Shown piece by piece: positions 11,304 to 22,600 of a stretch of 64,000 bases of DNA. The DNA comes from Undaria pinnatifida (taxonomy: Eukaryota; Sar; Phaeophyceae; Laminariales; Alariaceae). The notes under the pieces were generated by a model. The model made no database searches. It saw only the letters and a list, made by a program, of their open reading frames with translations, and was not told where the DNA came from. Numbering within the stretch: position 1 is the stretch's first letter; the number at the start of each line of letters is the position of its first letter. Position numbers and translations under genes: made by a program. The stretch is from NCBI GenBank assembly GCA_012845835.1, contig JABAKD010000021.1, forward strand, positions 9,094,006 through 9,158,005, read 5' to 3'.

Positions 11304-12479
11304 ATGACTCGTTGCTTGCACGGCTCCTGCACGACGAAACCATCCTACAACGTCAAGGGGAGACAGACAGGGTTGTACTGCAAGCAACATGCTGATGACA
11401 GCATGATGCACGTTCGACGCGACATGCGCTGTGCACACTACTCTTGCACGACGCAACCGACCTTCAATATCGAGGGGAGCAAGTTTGCTGCTTACTGCAA
11501 GAAGCATGCCGAGGATGGCATGGTAGACGTCTACAACAAGCGTTGCTCGCACGATACCTGCTCGAAACGACCAGCATTCAACATCAAAGGCACCAAGACC
11601 GCGGCGTACTGCAAGCAACATGCTGACCATGGCATGGTAAATGTCTGCAGCCCGCATTGCGCAAGCGAATATTGCACGACACAGCCTTCTTTCAATTTTG
11701 AGGGAAGCGCGATTGCAGCTTTCTGCAGGAAGCACGCTGAGGATGGCATGGTAGACGTCTGCAACAAGCGTTGCTTGCACGCCACCTGCACAACGCGACC
11801 GACATTCAATGTCGAGGGGATACTAACGGCGGCGTACTGCAAACAGCATGCTGACGATGGCATGGTGAATGTTTGCAGCCCGCGCTGCGAAAGTGTATCT
11901 TGCACGACCCAGGCTACCTTCAACCTTGAGGGAAGCAAGATGCCAGCTTACTGCAGGAAACACGCTAAGCGTAACATGGTTGATGTATGCAGCAAGCGTT
12001 GTTCCCATGAGTCCTGTACGAAGCAACCCCATTTCAACAGCGAAGGCAGCAAATTAGCGGCTTATTGTAAGCAGCACGCCGACGCCGATATGATCAATGT
12101 TCGCCGGAAGCTTTGCGCATATGACTCTTGCTCGGGTTCACCGACGTTCAATTTTGGGGGAGTCAAGGGTGGGGTGTACTGCCGCAAACACGCCAAGGAT
12201 GGCATGGAAGACATCCACAGCAAGCGTTGCTCGCATGAATTCTGCACCACGCAGCCGAGGTGGGGTCGTTTGTCCGACCGTGCTGCCACTGCATGCTCTA
12301 ACCACAAGAGTGACATTTCCGGCAGTATTGCGGTCAACTTCAAACTAAGGTGCACGGTCAGAGGCTGTCACAAGGTATCGCGGTGGGGACTCCATGGAAA
12401 GCAACCTACGCACTGCCATGACCACGGTCCACTTGAAAACGGGCTCGTCTGTACTATGGTAACGGGTAGCAGGAAGTAA
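11304..12479 (+). CDS. EsV-1-7 domain protein with ten repeats
   Basis: This is a 391-residue protein built almost wholly of EsV-1-7 repeats, C-X4-C-X16-C-X2-H-X12, 38 residues each. Eight canonical units begin at residues 4, 43, 81, 119, 157, 195, 233 and 271; the first has a 13-residue tail. Two degenerate units begin at 309 and 350 and keep the C..C..C..H set. The conserved text is [TS][TK]QP.FN.EG....AYC[KR][KQ]HA..GMV[DN]V. Family knowledge: the domain defines IMMEDIATE UPRIGHT in Ectocarpus, a regulator of early development, and the EsV-1 virus protein after which it is named. It is presumed to bind metal. The first in-frame ATG is 11,304, but the frame is open about 90 bases upstream, so a 5' exon is possible. 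There is no signal peptide or membrane segment. It is intact with no stops, unlike everything around it. Which family member it is cannot be told. Confidence 0.9.
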   Translation: MTRCLHGSCTTKPSYNVKGRQTGLYCKQHADDSMMHVRRDMRCAHYSCTTQPTFNIEGSKFAAYCKKHAEDGMVDVYNKRCSHDTCSKRPAFNIKGTKTAAYCKQHADHGMVNVCSPHCASEYCTTQPSFNFEGSAIAAFCRKHAEDGMVDVCNKRCLHATCTTRPTFNVEGILTAAYCKQHADDGMVNVCSPRCESVSCTTQATFNLEGSKMPAYCRKHAKRNMVDVCSKRCSHESCTKQPHFNSEGSKLAAYCKQHADADMINVRRKLCAYDSCSGSPTFNFGGVKGGVYCRKHAKDGMEDIHSKRCSHEFCTTQPRWGRLSDRAATACSNHKSDISGSIAVNFKLRCTVRGCHKVSRWGLHGKQPTHCHDHGPLENGLVCTMVTGSRK

Positions 12480-12591
12480 GACGGACCTTCTTATACGTTG
12501 ACACTCAGATCTTGCGTTCAACTCTTTCGAAACGAGCAGACGCACAGACGAGCTTGGGGTTGATTTCATCACCTCTGAAAACCTTCGATGG

Positions 12592-12593
<2 letters not shown>

Positions 12594-12623
<30 letters not shown>
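12594..12623. repeat. (G)30 homopolymer
   Basis: An uninterrupted run of 30 G lies 115 bases downstream of the EsV-1-7 stop codon. Runs this long are common elsewhere in the window and may mark poorly resolved lengths. Confidence 0.9.
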
Positions 12624-12627
<4 letters not shown>

Positions 12628-15480
12628 CGAGACTTTGGGCTCAGGTGCTGGCTTGGAGTTGGTATCCTGACCGTTGTGATTCCATCGTTTGTCGTACTGT
12701 GCAATTCAAAATATGTTTCTTCTCGCTCCTTGGAGGGTGACAGAGGCGTGTCCGCCTACGACAACCGACAGGGTATCTGTCGATTCGTAACCCTTAGCGT
12801 GAACTCATTTTCCTGTTGGAAAACGTCCTATAAATCGGGCGCTCGCTTTGACACAGGTTCATGGCCAACCCTCCGGGTTATTCCGAAAGTTGTAGCTTAT
12901 GACGCCTACATCAGCAGACGTAGTCGGCATTTCGTGCTTAGATGCTCTGGCCGGTGTGGATGCGATTAGCACTCGCAACTGGCCAGGGCGACGTGTTTAA
13001 CTTCATGCCTGGGAGCGGCAACAAGGTGTCTTTCGATGGGTGGCGCTGAAAAATAACTGAAGTTACACAGCTTGATTTCATATATTCGGAGTCTGAAAGT
13101 ACTCATACACATATGATACTACTGCAGTGTTCTGCCATAGGGTCTTGATGCGACTCCTGCTACGATAAAAGAAAAACGCTACCGCCTACACACGGCGTAA
13201 CCCGTCTGCTTGACTGTTGTTTCTTCCTGGTGTACCGTTTTTCGTTGGTGGCGTATTGTTGTTTGTTCTGGCATTAACCTGTTCTCTGAGCCCTTTGCCA
13301 CAGACCCACCGCCTGCTGACCGCTGGGTGACTAACTGCTGTGCGCGATGATCTCAGAACAAGCACCAGTATCCGTTTTGCCGTCAATATGCATATCGAAA
13401 AATGGTAGACCTGGAGATGAATCGCTGATGTCCGCTGACAACCGCCGCGTATAGGATACGCTGAGAACGCAACGAGTGTGCGTATCACGCGCAGTACGTC
13501 TATATCACCTGCGTACGGCTGTCATATACTGTGACGTCATTCATGTTCCAACAAATGTGAAGTACGAAAATGTGAGCATTGAAATGCTTCTACATTTTTG
13601 TCCTGACGTGCTACGATGGGTGGCATTTTTTTGCTACCATATCTTGTGATTGGGATGTTCCTTGACCCCAAATCGTATCAATGTCAATATTTTCTTCAAA
13701 TTTGTGGGCCACGGGTTTGCTCATCGGGTTGCCTTATTGAGGGGGGTTATGGAGCTCCTCAAATAGAGAGCTTAATAAACAAAATGGTGCACCCCCGTAG
13801 GATTTGTCTACTCAGGTACGTGACGTCCAGCAAAGCTGTGTCTCGTTACAGCTATTTTCCTCGTGAATTCGCAATGTTTATCGATTGGTTGAATCGAATC
13901 AGCTCGGAACCGACCAGTTTGTGGTCCATATTTGTCGAAAACTCCTCCGTGTGGGTTTGGACGGTTTACAGGTCAATGCTTAAAGACTACTCCACGAGTC
14001 GTTAGTCACATCGACGCACGTCTGCAATACTAAGTATGGTCCCAAGGTTCATCTTCATCCAGGAAAGTCTCACAGCGAGCTTTGTTTGTAACCTTAGTCA
14101 CGATTTCTTCCGGCATTAGAGTCAATGACCTCGTGGCCGCTACTTCTATCGGCCAAAAACAAAAATGTACAGCATTCTTTGAAGTTCCAAGAAAACGAAT
14201 GCGCGTTGCTGTTGGCGGGTGTTTTGGGGCCAATTAGTGGCGTGCAACAGTACATCATCTTAGGATTGTTCGGGGGGATACATTTTACCTTTAAAATATC
14301 GAAAAAAATGACACTGCTTCAAAGTTGCAGTAATGGCCAATAAACTTAAAATATATCCCCATGTTATATTCTTGAAGATGTTGCCTGTGATCACGCACAT
14401 GTATGTGCCTCCGGTACTTGTCTCAGCCTCGGACTTTGCAACAAACGCTTAGCGGTAGTGTTTCGTCGTGGTACGCCGTCACTTGTGTATTCTGGCCGCC
14501 ATGTCGTCCAGATGTTCGCTCTCGAAAGGCGCAATATCCGTGTAGGGTATCGCCTGGGGTATTGGTCAGCCATAGTTGTCCTTTCAAATAGTTTCAACCT
14601 CAAACGAATAGCTGAAGAGCTGCCCAACTTAATTTATGCCGTTCGGCGGCGAAATCGCCCCATGGATATGGGCGTCTTATCCCGCAAACCGAGTGGGACA
14701 AGTTGCACGCCAACAATACTACAGCTCTATGATTTCCACCGCCACCTCCGTATTTTTTCTGTTTTCACGTTGTTTACGATGCTCTCTTTGTGGCGGGTAC
14801 TTGTATTAGGGTGAGAAAACGGTTTTGGTACACGGTAAAACACGTACGAACGTCAGAGAGAGGGAGGTGGTATTCAATACCCATGGGCAGTGCATGGTCG
14901 TAGTCGTGCCAACATTGAGAATCCCTTACACTACATTGCCGGGACGAGACCAGTCGGGCGTTCTCCGACCAGGCACGCGTTGGCTTCGCAGTAACAGTCC
15001 TGTCGTCACCTGCTTGGCGAGTCGCGTGGCGAGTTAACTCTATCTTACAAGTAGCAGTTTGTAAGGCGGACCTCGGAATGGTTTATGTACCTCAATGAAA
15101 TAGGGCTTGGGGTCACTATTCCGTGAAACGAGTTGACGAAGAGCGTACAGTATTCTCTGTCGTTGAACGGACGAGACTTGACGAGGTCTTGCCGGACTGC
15201 ACGTGGGGACCATCCACAGAGAGAGGGAGTAATTTGTTCGTATGACTTTGTTGTCGCGGGGAGGTGTTGGGAGTCCTGTGTGGCATGTTATCTATTTTCG
15301 TGTTTGGCTTGTGTGTGGGCACTTCATCAATAGTTTGCAGTGTGTGGGACGCCATGCCGGGGCGTCGCGACAAACCTTTCTAGTAGTCAAGTCGTGCACA
15401 GAATACCTCGCGTCTTCGACCTGCATTGCATTCAACAAACGTATTTGGTCAGTTTTGCCAGATACCTATCTTCTATACGG
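12624..15480. other. No recognisable gene
   Basis: Both strands were read. The open frames (129 codons at 13,616; 118 codons at 14,458) contain no known motif, and their neighbours in other frames are equally open. No tandem repeat stands out. The 3' end of the EsV-1-7 transcript probably lies at the start of this stretch. Confidence 0.4.
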
Positions 15481-17860
15481 GACAAGAGGTGCGGGGGGTG
15501 GCGGGGGGTAAACGCTCCCTAGGTTTTGGACGTTAGAAACGGGGTGGATATGGGAGGTGTGGAAGAGGGGGAAAGACGCGATGAGGTTCCGGGCGATAGG
15601 GTTTTGAGAATGGAGGGGAGATGACGGACTATCCTCCTTCCTACGGGATCTTTGGAAATTAAATGATGATTTCATAAATATGCGGTGACTTGGTCCTCGA
15701 CGTAGACACGTTTGTCTATGTCACGCATGATCGAATATTTACAAGGCGATTTACTCTTGCGTCAAAATCGTAAGGCACGGTTACCCCCCGCCTGCCGTGC
15801 CTTCCGATTTCTACGTTGAAACAATGGTGGATAAGGGAGGTGTTGGAAAGGAGCGAGGACACGAGATCGTGGGGGAGAGGGGTCGAGATTCGGGTGTGAA
15901 GAGCACGACAAGGTTGAAGTCGTCAGTAGTTTTCTCAGTAGGTGGTTGCTTGAAACAACATTCCAGGTAGGGAGGGATCGAAAAATTACAGCGGGGAGTT
16001 ACGTTTAGAAGGAGGGCGGGGGGGGGGACGGGCGGGGGGGGGGGGGGACGTTTAGATAATGTTCACCAGCGGCCTATTCGTGTGTGTAGGGGGCGGAGCG
16101 GGTGGTTGAAAAGTGGCAAGGGCTCGAGGAGGTTTTAGCAGGGAACGGTTTTACTTTAATTGTGGTGTGCAGCACACGGCAAAGTTTAAGTCGACAAGCG
16201 TTGCGGTGGGGAGGTGGGGTTAACATCAATACAGGGTTGGGGTATAATATTTCAGCGGGGGGTGATGTTTTCAAGGGGGTGGATGATTTGATACGGCATA
16301 TTGTGGGCTAGTATCAGCGGAACACATAACATTGCGTACCTCACTCGCAAAGGACGTCAGATAACCAATAATTCACGGCTAGGTCACCTCTGATTTGAAC
16401 ATGGGGGGGCGTCATCCTTCAGCCACATCTTAAAGCTAGTGTCCTTGTTTCAATCGTCAAGCGTTTCAGGGGCGTGGGGAGGGTTTGGGGGGATTATTTA
16501 TATCGTATATCCTTTGGCATAGTGTATCGGGGGAGGGGCTGTATATACCTTGATTCAGGGTGTCGGAGGGGGGAGACTGGATTATGTATTCGTGTGGGGG
16601 TGTACTGCGATAACCCTCAAACAGTCTACAGGGGAGGGGGCGATATCACGCTTGATACGGTATCAAAGTGGGAGGAGGTATGTCACCCCTCGTAGAGCTC
16701 ATCGGTGGGGGGGGGGGGTGTATCACCCTCGATACATTTTCAAAGGGGCTATATTTTGCCTTTAATTCGGCTGTTTGAGCGGTAGTCGGGGGGCTAAATG
16801 ATTTGGGGAAGGATATATTCCACGGAGGTTGACGTTTTTCAAGGGGGTGTCCGAATATTTGAGGGGGGTTGATACGTTGGAGGACGGGGCGATATAGTTC
16901 AGGGGAGGATGATACGCTTCGGGGGGGGTTAATATATTTTCGGGTAATATGATAAATTACTGGGGAACGCCAATTTTAGGAGGTGATGTATCACCCGTGA
17001 TATACACGTGATACAGTGTATCAGGGAGAGGGTGCTGTAGCACCCGTAATACAGATTATCGGGGGGGGGGGGGATATATCACCGTTGATATCATCGTTTA
17101 TAATATACAAGGGGTCATCACCCGCCATGAATTATCCGGCTACATTATTCTTTTGCACATTGTATCGGGGGGGGGGGGGGGGGGGGGCGGTATCACCGGT
17201 GATAGTATACAACAGTCCGCTCAAGTATATCACCCCCCCCCTGAAATGTACCATCCCCCCTGAAAAATCTAGATGTATCACCCTTGATGCAGTATATCGG
17301 GGGGGGGGGTATATCAACCCTGATCGGGGTATATCACCGTGGGAAGTGTACCTCCACCCGCTGAATTATATCTTTCCACCGTGAAATGTACCACCCCCCC
17401 TGAAATATGCGTCCACATCCCCCTTGATACAGTGTCTCGGGGATGACTATATTACCCTTGATACAGGATATCGGGGGGGGGGGCTAAATCAATGTTGATT
17501 ATATACTACCACCCGCGAAAATATATCATCCCCCCTGAAATTTATCACCCCCCCCTGATAAATGGGGCTATATCACCTGTATCGACGGGGGCAATATCAC
17601 GGCCGATACAGTTTATCGGGCGGCGGGGTTCAATAACCGTTGATAGTATACTACCACCGACTCAAATACTTGACCCCCCTATGAAAATGTATCACCCCCC
17701 CTTAAAATATCCCGCTTTATTACTCTTTTTTTAACGTGTCGTGGGGGCTATAGCACCCCTTACACATCATGTCTGGGGGGCAACGGGCTTTATCGCCGTT
17801 ACTTGTATACTAACACCGGCTGAAGTAAATGATCCCCCCCTGCAACATATTATCCTTGTG
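15481..17860. repeat. Poly-G / TATCACCC...GATA degenerate array
   Basis: Blocks of the form TATCACC(C)n..TTGATACAGTATATCGG(G)n recur roughly every 50-100 bases, with G or C runs of 5-20. Clear examples lie at 16,620-16,700, 16,985-17,090, 17,160-17,210, 17,270-17,330, 17,430-17,490 and 17,560-17,640. TATCA...TGATA makes imperfect dyads. Plus-strand G runs dominate, with C runs at 17,220-17,410 and 17,520-17,700, implying local inversions. Before 16,000 the repeat is weaker and simply G-rich. Confidence 0.75.
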
Positions 17861-18540
17861 GTTGAAAAAGATACTGTCTGTAGTGGTACTCCGAGTGGGG
17901 GGTGCGTGGTCGGTCGGTGTTGGGGAACGTGCTCCTCACCGGTTCCGGTGTCTCTAATTGGTCTCTCCCTATGCCTCGCTCGATAGACTCGAAGCATATT
18001 CAATATTACCTCTGCTTCGAACTCTAAAGTATATTCAAAGCAAAGCAAGACAGCGTGGAGCAGGGTTGTGCTCAAAGTAGAGCAGGGTGGTAAATAGATG
18101 AGGAGCGTCCTTCTTGTCCCATCATCGTTACCTACATTACCGCCCATCTAAGATGGCCTTGACGCGAATGTGACATCAAATATCACGTGGTTTCGCGCCA
18201 ACCATCACATGGTTTCACGTCGGATCTGTGAACTGTCCTTCAACGGAGGGCAGTCCATTCCAAAGGGTCGACCTGAATGGTCGTAGATGCAGATCACCTG
18301 GCAACCAAAGGATGACGACAAAACACCCAGAATTAAAACGGGGATCAAAAGATGCGGCTTGTCGAAACAAACGAAATTGAGGCTAAAGATTGCCCCACAC
18401 CTCGTAATAATGCGCCTAAAACGCTTCATTGCAAGATGTACAACCTTATGGAGCACACAACCGTGACAGCTCGGGAAAGGGTATGTATCTACGATATACC
18501 AGTAGCAATCGGCCAACGAAAACACGAAGGGCGCGGCCAC
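17861..18540. other. No recognisable gene
   Basis: This is a transition between the poly-G array and the purine-rich repeats. Short AAAGCAAAGCA- and GAGCAGGGT-type duplications occur at 18,035-18,090. ATCACGTGGTTTC and ATCACATGGTTTC repeat at 18,181-18,217. No domain was seen. Confidence 0.35.
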
Positions 18541-20689
18541 TGAGCGCAAGGGTGCATAGGGGGGCCGAAATAGGATAATTAAGACGCGAAAACGATGTCA
18601 GACGAACAGAAGGGAACACGTGTCACGCTGTTCAGGCCAGACAAGGTTACGGCCTGAAGCTTAGTGTCAAAGGGGCTGGAGGTAGGGCTATTGGCCGAAA
18701 GACACGAGAAAAATCTAGGAATGCTGCTGAAAAGAACGTCAGAATCCGCCACGTTGGACATGCAAAGTTGACGTGGGGCGAACAGTCAGACGATGGAAAA
18801 GAAGCAACCAAGACGCGAAGAAGTGTTTAGACGTCGGGCTGTCGGTTGAAAGGCAAAACAGCAAGAGCATAAAATGATAGAAAACAAAAAACACCGCTTG
18901 GACCAATGTCAGGGTGCGGGAGGTTGCACATGGAAAGCTGACGTGGGACTGTTAGTCGAAAGGCGAAACCATAAAGAACAAGAACGTTGAGGTGTAACGA
19001 AAGCAGAGAGGCCGTAATGGGGGCCCTAGGATGCTATCATAAGGCCCTTGGACAAAGTGTAGAACGGAAAACCGAGGCAACTAAAAAAAATCGCGGAAAC
19101 GCACACAACACCTAAACAGTGGCACATACACTACCAAAATCGTGGTACCGGAGTCGGGTATTAGACGCCAGAAAGCTGAACCGATGGGCAACAGTGGAGT
19201 ACGCTGAGCAGATTTCTGGGTACAGTGCCTGGAAAACGGGAAGAAATACGTGGTGAGGTCACCTAGCCTAAGCAATACGCAAACGTAGACAAAGGAAAAC
19301 GGAAGGTACTATCGGAAGCCGGAAAGAGAGTCGACATATAACACATTAAGAGGCTAACTAATACCGGCAACAATGCCGGCAAACGTAGCGAGGCTATTCA
19401 ACGAGAACAATAATAGCCAACAATGGGGTCAAAAAGAAGATAACCATTGAGCTCGAAGCAACGCTGGAAGTGTCTAGCTCCAGGACGAACGTGGGGAACA
19501 GAGAAGACAATATAACGATAGCCGCAGGAAGGTACTATACGTCGGGAACACGGTGTCGTCAACGTGGAGAAACCCTTTGAAGGTAACCAAGGAAGTTTCA
19601 CGGAAAAACAGAAAGTAGGCAAATCGTGTCATTAGCACCGTACTGCAGCCTGAAACATAAAATGATGATCCATAGCAGAGGACCTTGAAATACTTGTTTC
19701 AGAAACCGAGAAACACACAACGGCAAACATGGTATAAAGTTAAACAACTAGGGCACAAGTTCAAGATCAAGGCAACCACGGAGATCGATAAAAAACGAAC
19801 AAATGCCATGCTATGAATGCATACTACTACATTAAAACGTTTTTAGAACCTCAATGATACTCAGACTGCAAAGGGGTACTTTGGGTGGCCACGAGGCGAT
19901 GACGCTGACTACACTGATACCTACTCTGTAGAAGTGTACTGAGACAGTAGGGTTCAAAGCCAATACACACACTTGGCCTTCACGAACAAATTTTTGCAGA
20001 AGAAGCGAGAGAAGGTTACTATGGTCGGTCGTTAGCTTCGCACAGCGATAACCACTAAAAAACAACTGATCTGATACATGCGTTGCATGAACGCGAAATG
20101 AAAGGGGAAGACAATAAGTTCTGGAAATGCTCGCACGACAGAGGCGGAAGGCAATACGTTCCGAACATGCACGTACACTGCAAAGATGGGAGGACATCCG
20201 TTGCCATTCTGCACAATGTGCCAAGGGGAAGAAAAATAGTATATGGAACTACTACAATGTTTCCCAAATTATACTGTGAGAACGGCGAGCCCCAACAGAA
20301 CGGAAGACCAAGAAATTCTGCGAAAGAACACGTACGCACATGGTCCCGACCAACTCTCGGATGAAAAGGAATCAGACGAAACTGTGTTGGAGGTCACGGC
20401 CTGATACCTTAAGCCGGACAGGGGGGGGGGGGAGTTGAGTACTCAGGCTAATGAGGATCAAGCGAAAAAAACATGGCTTCGGGGGTTTATGGCATAAAAA
20501 CGCTTAGAGGGGGGGTTCGTGAACAAACGACTGGTCCGAAAATACTTGCACAAAGTTGATGTCGCTCAACTATGAAAATTTGGCCTAATACAGAGCCATT
20601 TATTACTACTGGGAGCTAAACAGCGAACAACAGGGGAAATCAAACGCAAAAGCGCATGGATGTGCAACCGAGAAGAAAGGACTTGTGCA

Positions 20690-21075
20690 GGGCAATATGA
20701 CGGAAACAAGGTGGACGGAACTTCTCAAAAAGCACCAACGGCGTGCGTGTGCAGAATACAGGGGAAGGGCCAGAGAACATATACCACAGTGCGTGGTATA
20801 GGAAAATAATACGACGCCTCAATAAGCACCTATGGCGTGCGTAGTGCAAAAGCTGAGGAAGGGCTAATACATATATGCCATAGCGGTAGAAAACAAAAAC
20901 GACGCCTAAATACGTACCAATGACGTAGGTAGCACAAAACGCAGTAGAATAGCCAAGATAAGCATAGCCCGGCTGGTTTAGAGCCATATAAGACTCCCAA
21001 ATATGCACCTGTTTCGTACGGAGTGCATACAGCCAGGGAACGGCCAACCAAAACAAAGTCGACAGTATTCCGCGG
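20690..21075. repeat. Four diverged repeats of about 85-105 bp
   Basis: Units begin near 20,731 (AGCACCAACGGCGTGCGTGT), 20,824 (AAGCACCTATGGCGTGCGTA), 20,913 (ACGTACCAATGACGTAGGTA) and 21,002 (ATGCACCTGTTTCGTACGGA). Each continues with GTGCA.AA...GGGAA.GGCCA or a related block and ends in CGACGCC-like text. The minus-strand translation looks vaguely repetitive and hydrophobic, but it follows the repeat, not a known family. Confidence 0.6.
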
Positions 21076-22314
21076 GCCGAGAAACAAGGGTAAGCTAAAC
21101 CGACGACAGGAAAAGAAACAAAAAACAACAAGTTTGACGCTAAGTTACGAAAACAGGGCAGGCTAAACAGGAAGGAATAGGAAGACGAAACCATAAAAAA
21201 AATTACCCTCGTTAGGAAAATGGGACGAGATAAACCTGTCGCTGGGAGGCCAGAGTAGCACACTATCACAAGCACGCAAACTACGTGCTGGTCAAACATG
21301 TGACAACCCGAAAAATCAAGAGAAATAATTGACACCTTCAAACTTACTGATAAAAAACAGTCAAACACGAATGATAAAAACAACGACTCCATGCGCACAA
21401 AACAATCCCGTGAGGAAATTCAAGAAGAAACTCAAGGAACATGGTTAGGGAAAGTAACAACAAGACAAAAGGGTGAGTGCGACTCAACGCCATAATACCC
21501 TGGCTGCAGATATCTCTGTTGCGTGGCGTTGTAGACTCGTCGATTCGTAGATGGTGCTCCGGGAAGATGTGCGGTGTACACGCCGTAGGTTGATCCTGGA
21601 ACAGGATGTTGTATGGTCGGAAGAAAATCCGATGAAACGCAGCTGGTGGTCATATTGGGGTGTGCTGCAGCGCTCCGATCGCGAGACGGTCACGTCGTGG
21701 TGTTCGCGGAGGATGCGGTAGGAGCGCTGGAGACGGATGATCGTCCGGTAAACGCGTGGAAAAGCTCCGAGCACGAATCAGTGAGAGTAGGGTGTTCGTG
21801 GATGAATCCGTAGGAGCTCTGTGACGGTGGAAAACGCGGCTGTAGTCGCTCCATATGGTTCGTTGAAGATAGTGTCAGGTCGCGTACCCCGTGGTGAAAC
21901 GTGCGTGTTCCGAGGGGTGCATGTAGACGCTGTAATAATCATTTACAGTGGGCCAGTGGAGATGCCTGCGTTGCTCGTGGTGGCGGAGTTAGCCTTTTAC
22001 CCGGGGAGGATAATGGCCCGGGAGCTGAAATGGACTGTAGAGAAGGTCCGAAGTAGCGGAATCCAGCGGTGATGCCGGGGGCGGTTAGTAGCGGTCCGAA
22101 GGAGCCGGCCTACCGGCGCGGTGGCTGCAGGAGTCGGCGAAATATGTACCAGCTCATCGGCGCGGTGGCTGCAAAAGTTAGTGAAACACTTCCCAACTGG
22201 TCGGAGGTAATAGTGGCGACGATGCCGGGGCCGGTAGTAGTAGCCGGAAAGACATATGCCTTTTGTTGTTTGCAATGGCGTGAAGGGGAAAGACATCGAA
22301 TGAAGTAGTCGCGG

Positions 22315-22600
22315 AAGACGGAGGTTGAGCTCAAGTGAAAGGTGGAGCTCTGACGAAGGTGGAGCTCTGGTAGCGAAGCTTAGGTGACGACACGTGACGA
22401 CGAATCTCCATGCACGAGAAGCTATGGTCGCGATGCGTTAGTAACAACTAAGATCTGTCGAAGATGGAGCTCTGAAAAAGGTTAACCTCTCCTCGTGAAG
22501 ATCGAGGAACGACGAAGCTCTGGTGAACGGTGAAATTCCCGTTGAGTTGGAGCTCTGGTCGCAAAGCAAACGTGACGACGAAGCTCTGGTCGTGGTGGTC
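22315..22600. repeat. GGTGGAGCTCTGG short tandem motifs
   Basis: AAAGGTGGAGCTCTGACG, GAAGGTGGAGCTCTGGT, GAAGATGGAGCTCTGAA, GACGAAGCTCTGGT and GTTGGAGCTCTGGTCGC follow one another with CGTGACGACGAA linkers. SacI-like GAGCTC is over-represented. Related GGAGCTC/GGAGCGC text extends back to about 21,720. Confidence 0.65.

Noticed and set aside
11304..12479. Evidence of an integrated phaeovirus
   Set aside because: The EsV-1-7 domain is shared with viruses, but no capsid, polymerase or other viral gene was seen; the domain is common in brown algal host genes.
15481..17860. CRISPR array
   Set aside because: Repeats are degenerate, unit lengths vary, there are no constant spacers or Cas genes, and the genome is eukaryotic.
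20640..21398. 252-codon minus-strand open frame as a membrane protein
   Set aside because: Its apparent hydrophobic repeats follow the 85-105 bp DNA repeat, and the frame is open because of base composition.
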